Assembly (NCBI GenBank): GCA_025351485.1
Contig: JANXVU010000135.1
Location: 1-35,098, forward strand
Source: Candidatus Eiseniibacteriota bacterium
Lineage (GTDB): Bacteria > Eisenbacteria > RBG-16-71-46 > JACRLI01
DNA: 35,098 nucleotides
Reading direction: 5' to 3'
The position numbers and the translations under genes were made by a program. Shown here in pieces: positions 31,040 to 35,098 of this stretch. The notes beneath the pieces were generated by a model, which saw nothing but the letters and a program-made list of their open reading frames with translations, was not told the DNA's origin and did not search any database. Each line of letters opens with the position of its first letter. Within the stretch, counting starts at the first letter, position 1.

Positions 31040-32389
31040 ATGAGCCTGATCCAGATCGACAGCAACGCCGGCGAGCGCCCCCGGGTGGGCTTTGTGACCC
31101 TCGGATGCCCCAAGAACCTGGTGGACAGCGAGCGCATGCTCGGTCTGCTCAGCGGGGCGGGCCTCCTGTCCACCGGCGACCTGGCCGGCGCGGATGTCGC
31201 GGTCATCAACACGTGCGCATTCATCGAAGCATCCCGGCAGGAGTCCATCCAGGCGATCCTGGAGGTGGCCGAACTCAAGAAGACCGGGCGGCTCAAGCGC
31301 CTGGTGGTGACCGGGTGCCTGGCGCAGAAGTTCGGGGACGAGCTTCGCCGCGAGATCCCCGAGATCGACGCCCTGTTGGGCACCGGGGTGGAAGAAGAGA
31401 TCGTCGAGGCGTGCAAGCTGGAGGGCGGCAGCGAAGGCCAGGTCGGCAAGGCCGGAAGCCTGTGGGGAGCGGAAGTTCCAAGGGCGCTGTCCACGCCGCG
31501 CCACACGGCCTATCTCCAGATCGCCGACGGTTGCAACCACGGGTGCACGTTCTGCATCATCCCCAAGCTCCGCGGCCGGCAGAACAGCCGCACCATCGAG
31601 GACCTGGTGGAGGAGACGCGGCGCCTGGCCGCCCAGGGAACGCGCGAGCTTTCGATCATTTCGCAGGACACCACCGCCTATGGCACCGACTGGGACGGCC
31701 GCCAGCACCTGCCCGACCTGCTGCGCGCCCTGGCGAAGGTCGAGGGGATCGAGTGGATCCGGCTGCTCTACACGCACCCGTCCCGCTTCACCGGCGAGCT
31801 GGTGGAGCTCTTGCGCACCGAGCCCAAGCTTTGCAAGTACGTGGACATGCCCCTGCAGCACATCGACGACCAGGTGCTGACGCGCATGCGCCGCCGCGTG
31901 ACCGGCCGGCAGACCCGCAACCTGATCCGGGCCCTTCGCGCCCGAGTGCCGGACATGAGCATCCGCACCACCTTCATCGTGGGCTCGCCGGGCGAGACCG
32001 AGAATGAGTTCCGGACCCTGAAGGACTTCGTGAAAGAGACGGAATTCGAACACCTGGGAGTGTTCAGTTACTCGCAGGAGGAAGGAACACCCCTGGGGGA
32101 CTCCGAGGCCCAGTTGAAAGAGGGGGTCAAGGAAACCCGCCGGCGCGAGGTCATGACCTTGCAGCGGCGGGTGTCAAAGAGGATCCATGCCCGCCGGCTG
32201 GGCCAGCGCGCCCGCGTGCTGGTGGACCAGGTCACGGGCAAAGGCGAAGGGATCGGGAGGACCATGCACCAGGCGCTCGAGATTGACGGCGTGACGTACA
32301 TTCGCGGAACAGGCCTCGAGCCGGGCCGGTTCCTGGACGTGACCCTGACCGAGGCCCGTGCCTACGATTGGGTGGCCGATGCGAACTAA
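31040..32389 (+). CDS. rimO: Ribosomal protein uS12 methylthiotransferase
   Basis: 449 aa. Adds a methylthio group to the conserved Asp of ribosomal protein S12. The N-terminal UPF0004 domain has three cluster Cys ('LGCPKNLVD' with Cys23, 'INTCAF', 'VTGCLAQ'); the radical-SAM triad is Cys165, 169 and 172 in 'CNHGCTFC'. 'IPKLRGRQNSR' and 'LLYTHPSRF' distinguish RimO from MiaB. A C-terminal TRAM domain (about 380-445) follows. The start codon has only a distant GAGG (31023-31026). It follows the ftsK terminator by 21 bases, so its promoter must overlap that region or lie within ftsK. Confidence 0.96.
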   Translation: MSLIQIDSNAGERPRVGFVTLGCPKNLVDSERMLGLLSGAGLLSTGDLAGADVAVINTCAFIEASRQESIQAILEVAELKKTGRLKRLVVTGCLAQKFGDELRREIPEIDALLGTGVEEEIVEACKLEGGSEGQVGKAGSLWGAEVPRALSTPRHTAYLQIADGCNHGCTFCIIPKLRGRQNSRTIEDLVEETRRLAAQGTRELSIISQDTTAYGTDWDGRQHLPDLLRALAKVEGIEWIRLLYTHPSRFTGELVELLRTEPKLCKYVDMPLQHIDDQVLTRMRRRVTGRQTRNLIRALRARVPDMSIRTTFIVGSPGETENEFRTLKDFVKETEFEHLGVFSYSQEEGTPLGDSEAQLKEGVKETRRREVMTLQRRVSKRIHARRLGQRARVLVDQVTGKGEGIGRTMHQALEIDGVTYIRGTGLEPGRFLDVTLTEARAYDWVADAN

Positions 32390-33098
32390 GCCCCATGTCG
32401 CCATGGCGGCACTGCTGCTGCTGCCGCTCCTGGCCGGAACGCCGGTCGCCCGGGCCTCCGACCTGCCCACCAACTCCACCCTCCTGGGCCGGGCGGTGCA
32501 CCAGGCCGTCGACACCCTGGTGGCCGGACTCAAGCTCACTCCCGGCTCCCACGTGGTGCTGCTCCCTGCTCCGGGCCAGTCGCCGGTATGGGGCATCGAG
32601 AACTCCATTGCGGTGGCCTTGCGCGCTCGCGGAGTCGGACGGGTCGGCTTTCACGGTCCGCAGGCCGACAGCTCCGGAGGCAACGTGCCGGCCCCCGGCG
32701 ACACCGTGCAGAAGGACGGGCGGCTTCCCTCCATCGACAATCGTCCCATCGATCCCGACGCCGAGCGCGTGGAGTACCGCGTTGCCGCGCTGGGCGTCAG
32801 CTACACCGATTCCCACAAGAAGCTCCTGTTCGGCGGCACCCGCATGGATCGCCTGGCTCGGGTGGCCCTGGCCGTGCGGCAGCTGGGGCCGGACGGAAGG
32901 TTGCTCTCGTCTTCGGAAGGCAGCGCCACGGCCGAGGACCAGGTTTCGGCCGACCAGCTGGAGCGGCTGGAGGACAACCTCTACCAGTACAAGAATCCGA
33001 TCGCCCCTTCGCGTGACCTGTCGCGCCTGCTGGAGCCCGCCATCGTGGTGGCGCTGGTCACCGGCCTGGTCTATCTCTTCTATACGAATCGGAACTGA
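32379..33098 (+). CDS. Exported protein of unknown function with C-terminal membrane helix
   Basis: 239 aa from ATG 32379, overlapping rimO by 11 bases; this start gives a clean signal peptide (positive Arg/Lys, 'AALLLLPLLAG', cleavage near 'ARAS'). ATG 32403 is a less likely alternative. The body is mixed alpha/beta: a helical segment 'LLGRAVHQAVDTLVAGL', the strand 'HVVLLPA', 'SPVWGIENSIAVALRARG', and a later 'RVEYRVAALGVSYTDS'. The protein ends in a hydrophobic helix 'AIVVALVTGLVYLFYTN' (about 219-236) with a three-residue tail, so it would be held in the inner membrane with its bulk in the periplasm. I do not recognise the family. It is followed at 3 bases by the bamD-like gene, so an envelope role is a fair guess. 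Confidence 0.8.
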   Translation: MRTKPHVAMAALLLLPLLAGTPVARASDLPTNSTLLGRAVHQAVDTLVAGLKLTPGSHVVLLPAPGQSPVWGIENSIAVALRARGVGRVGFHGPQADSSGGNVPAPGDTVQKDGRLPSIDNRPIDPDAERVEYRVAALGVSYTDSHKKLLFGGTRMDRLARVALAVRQLGPDGRLLSSSEGSATAEDQVSADQLERLEDNLYQYKNPIAPSRDLSRLLEPAIVVALVTGLVYLFYTNRN

Positions 33099-33101
33099 CC
33101 C

Positions 33102-33884
33102 ATGAAGTATTCCTGGCGGCGTCTCGTGCTCGCCGCAGCGCTTGTGGTTTCCTTGTCCGGCGCGGTCCTGCTCTCGGGTTGCGGAGCCTCCGCGGGAACG
33201 GTCCACCTGCCCGCCGGCGACGACTCCTTCTCCAACGGTCGCGAGCTCTACGAGGCGCGCAACTACTCCGAGGCATCCCTGTCCCTGAAGGCCTACCTGG
33301 ACGCCAACCCCGCGGGCGCCTCCTCGCAGGAGGCTTCCTACCTGCTCGGCATGTCCTACTTCCACGGCGGGCAGTACACCCTGGCCCAGGTGGAGCTGCG
33401 GCACTTCATCGACAGCTATCCGGGCTCCAAACACCTCGATGAGGTGGAATTCCGGCTCGCGCAGTGCTTCTGGGAGGACGCCCGGCCCCCGGCCTACGAC
33501 CAGGAAAAGACGACCTTTGCCCGGGACCAGCTCACCCGTTTCCTGGCGCTGTACCCCGAGAGCCCCTTCGTTCCCGACGCGAAGAAGGTGATGGCCGCCG
33601 TGCGCGACCGACTCGCGGAAAAGTCGGTGATCAACGCGCGCCTGTACCTCAAGCTCAAGCAGCCGGGCAGCACCATCTTCTACGCAGACCGGGTGATGTC
33701 CGATTTCCCCGAAACGGCCTGGGCGACCGAGGCACGGTACCTCAAGGGCCAGGGGCTGTTCCTGCTCGGGCGTTACGAAGAAGCCCGCGCCGTCTGGAGC
33801 GCGGTTCTCCAGGGGCCTTCCCCGGGGGAATGGGCCGATCGGGCCAGGGAAGGGCTGGCCGGAATCCCCGCCAAGAGCCCATGA
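33102..33884 (+). CDS. bamD: BamD/YfiO-like outer-membrane assembly lipoprotein
   Basis: 260 aa with a type II signal ending in the lipobox 'LLSGC' (about residue 27). TPR-like helix pairs follow: 'FSNGRELYEARNYSEASLSL', 'ASYLLGMSYFHGGQYTLAQ', 'HFIDSYPGSKHLDEVEFRLAQ', 'FLALYPESPFVPDAKKVM' and 'FYADRVMSDFPETAWATEAR' (in parts), matching BamD's repeats including the 'DYP.S....EA.Y' pattern. BamD serves with BamA in folding outer-membrane proteins. Other outer-membrane TPR lipoproteins share this repeat, so the assignment is likely but not certain. The stop codon overlaps the nadD start (ATGA). Confidence 0.87.
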   Translation: MKYSWRRLVLAAALVVSLSGAVLLSGCGASAGTVHLPAGDDSFSNGRELYEARNYSEASLSLKAYLDANPAGASSQEASYLLGMSYFHGGQYTLAQVELRHFIDSYPGSKHLDEVEFRLAQCFWEDARPPAYDQEKTTFARDQLTRFLALYPESPFVPDAKKVMAAVRDRLAEKSVINARLYLKLKQPGSTIFYADRVMSDFPETAWATEARYLKGQGLFLLGRYEEARAVWSAVLQGPSPGEWADRAREGLAGIPAKSP

Positions 33885-34465
33885 GACTCGGGCTCTACGG
33901 GGGGACGTTCGACCCCGTGCACCTGGGCCACCTGGCGGTGGCCGACCGCGCCATGGCGGAGCTTCGACTGGACCGGCTGCTGTGGGTGCTGGCCGGAACC
34001 CCGCCCCACAAGAAGGACCGTCGCCTGACCACCGCCGCGCACCGCCTGTCCATGCTGGAACTGGCCCTGGCCGGCCGCGAGCGCATGGGAGTGTGCGAGG
34101 CCGAGGCCCTGCGCGGCGGGCCTAGCTACACCGCGGACACCCTCCGCGCCTTCCGCTCCCTTTACCCCCGGGCGGAGATCTACTTCCTGGTGGGCGCCGA
34201 CAGCCTGATCGATCTCCCCCGGTGGCATGATCCGGAGGGCGTCCTTGAATTCAACGTCGTGGCCGCCCCGCGGCCCGGCTTCCGCGTTTCGAGCCTGCCT
34301 GCCGCCGTGCGCAGCCGGGTCCGCATGCTGCGCGGCCCACGGGTCCCCGCCTCCTCGCGCGAAATCCGCTCCTCTCTCGGCCGCGGCGGGCCCGCCTGCG
34401 AATGGCTGCCCGCGCCGGTTTCCGAGTACATCGGCGCCCACCGGCTCTACAGGTCCAAGGGATGA
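33881..34465 (+). CDS. nadD: Nicotinate-nucleotide adenylyltransferase
   Basis: 194 aa from ATG 33881 in a 4-base overlap with the bamD-like gene. Adenylates nicotinate mononucleotide in NAD synthesis. The nucleotidyltransferase signature 'LYGGTFDPVHLGHL' is at the N-terminus, followed by 'LAGTPPHKKDRRLT', 'YTADTLRAFRSLYP', 'FLVGADSLIDLPRWHDP' and the 'PASSREIRSSL' ATP-binding motif. Length is standard. Its stop codon overlaps the polA start by ATGA. Confidence 0.96.
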   Translation: MRLGLYGGTFDPVHLGHLAVADRAMAELRLDRLLWVLAGTPPHKKDRRLTTAAHRLSMLELALAGRERMGVCEAEALRGGPSYTADTLRAFRSLYPRAEIYFLVGADSLIDLPRWHDPEGVLEFNVVAAPRPGFRVSSLPAAVRSRVRMLRGPRVPASSREIRSSLGRGGPACEWLPAPVSEYIGAHRLYRSKG

Positions 34466-35098
34466 AACTGATCCTCGTCGACGGCATGGCGCTGCTCTAC
34501 CGCGCCCACTTTGCCATGATCCGTTCGCCGCTGCGCGATTCCCAGGGGCGCAACACCAGCGCGATCTTCGGGTTCGCGCGGGTGCTGCTGGCCCTGCTGG
34601 AAAAGGAGAAGCCCACCCACTGGGCCGTGGCGTTCGACACCCAGGCGCCCACCTTCCGGCACGACGCCTTCGAGGAATACAAGGCCCACCGCCCGCCCAT
34701 GCCCGAGGACCTGGTCCCGCAGATCGACGAGGTGAAGAAGCTTCTGGACGCCATGCGGGTGCGCGTGATTCTTCGCGACGGCTTCGAGGCGGACGACCTG
34801 ATGGCCGCGCTCGCGCGCCGCGCCGGGGGCGAGGGCTGCGACGTGCGGCTCTTCTCGAGCGACAAGGACCTGCTCCAGGTGGTGGACGAGCGGGTGCACG
34901 CGCTGATCCCGCAGGGCAAGGGCGAGGAGGCGCTGGAACTGGGTCCGGCCCAAGTGCGCGAGCACTGGGGAGTCGGTCCTGAACACATCATCGACGTGCT
35001 GGCGCTGATGGGCGATTCGGTGGACAACGTGCCCGGCGTCAAGGGAGTGGGGGAGAAGACCGCGGTCATGCTGATGAGCCGGTACGGCAGCCTGGAGG
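34462..35098 (+). CDS. polA: DNA polymerase I, N-terminal part (cut by window end)
   Basis: The first 212 codons are inside the window. They form the 5'-3' exonuclease (FEN-like) domain: 'ILVDGMALLYRAHFAM' with the first metal-binding Asp, 'WAVAFDTQAPTFRHDAFEEY' (in parts) with the helical-arch entry, 'FEADDLMAALARRA', 'LFSSDKDLLQVV' and the helix-hairpin-helix 'GVKGVGEKTAVML'. The polymerase part is beyond base 35098, so a stand-alone 5'-3' exonuclease cannot be excluded. The ATG overlaps the nadD stop codon, indicating cotranslation. Confidence 0.9.
   Translation, partial: MKLILVDGMALLYRAHFAMIRSPLRDSQGRNTSAIFGFARVLLALLEKEKPTHWAVAFDTQAPTFRHDAFEEYKAHRPPMPEDLVPQIDEVKKLLDAMRVRVILRDGFEADDLMAALARRAGGEGCDVRLFSSDKDLLQVVDERVHALIPQGKGEEALELGPAQVREHWGVGPEHIIDVLALMGDSVDNVPGVKGVGEKTAVMLMSRYGSLE

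Overview
The window is a gene-dense, GC-rich bacterial chromosome segment. Every convincing gene reads on the + strand, starts at GTG and TTG are common, and many genes overlap by 4 bp. The organism makes an LPS-type outer membrane: kdsA, kdsB, kdsD, lptB, lptC and bamD are all present. It also carries RpoN, a long-form hibernation factor, HprK, and a large FG-GAP protein ending in a FlgD-Ig/T9SS-like C-terminal domain. This mix suggests a Gram-negative lineage of the FCB/Eisenbacteria/Gemmatimonadota kind. That placement is inference; no rRNA or marker phylogeny was possible.

Layout. 1-2.6 kb: an upstream gene's terminator, an SPFH protein with a C-terminal zinc ribbon, and a protein with two zinc ribbons. 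2.7-6.5 kb: kdsB and a DinB-fold protein, then pyrG and kdsA. This gives CTP, Kdo-8-phosphate and CMP-Kdo in one neighbourhood. 6.5-9.6 kb: a secreted protein with two tandem seven-repeat FG-GAP propellers. 9.7-12.6 kb: a methyltransferase, the Kdo isomerase kdsD, and an FMN alpha-hydroxy-acid oxidase placed where proteobacteria carry kdsC. 12.6-17 kb: lptC, lptB, rpoN, hpf and hprK, a version of the classical kds-lpt-rpoN cluster without kdsC or lptA. A near-consensus sigma-54 promoter lies just before lptC.

17-25.6 kb: a complete mannose-family PTS (EIIA, EIIB, EIIC, EIID, HPr, EI) follows hprK with almost no spacers. A cytoplasmic GH57 4-alpha-glucanotransferase-like gene sits between EIIB and EIIC with 4-bp overlaps on both sides. 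A phosphoglucose/phosphomannose isomerase and a sugar nucleotidyltransferase follow. The block could link sugar phosphorylation, alpha-glucan remodelling and sugar-nucleotide supply under HprK/HPr control. 25.6-28.2 kb: metK and ahcY of the SAM cycle, closed by a strong terminator. 28.2-35.1 kb: a small unknown protein, ftsK with a terminator, then rimO, an exported unknown, a bamD-like lipoprotein, nadD and the start of polA, cut by the window end.

No tRNA, rRNA, CRISPR array, insertion sequence, phage gene or defence island was recognised. No stretch over 300 bases lacks a gene; the longest gap is 6513-6763. The most interesting points are the sigma-54 promoter on the rpoN operon, the GH57 enzyme inside a PTS operon whose EIIC/EIID are divergent, the SPFH plus duplicated zinc-ribbon pair, and the oxidase in the kdsC position.
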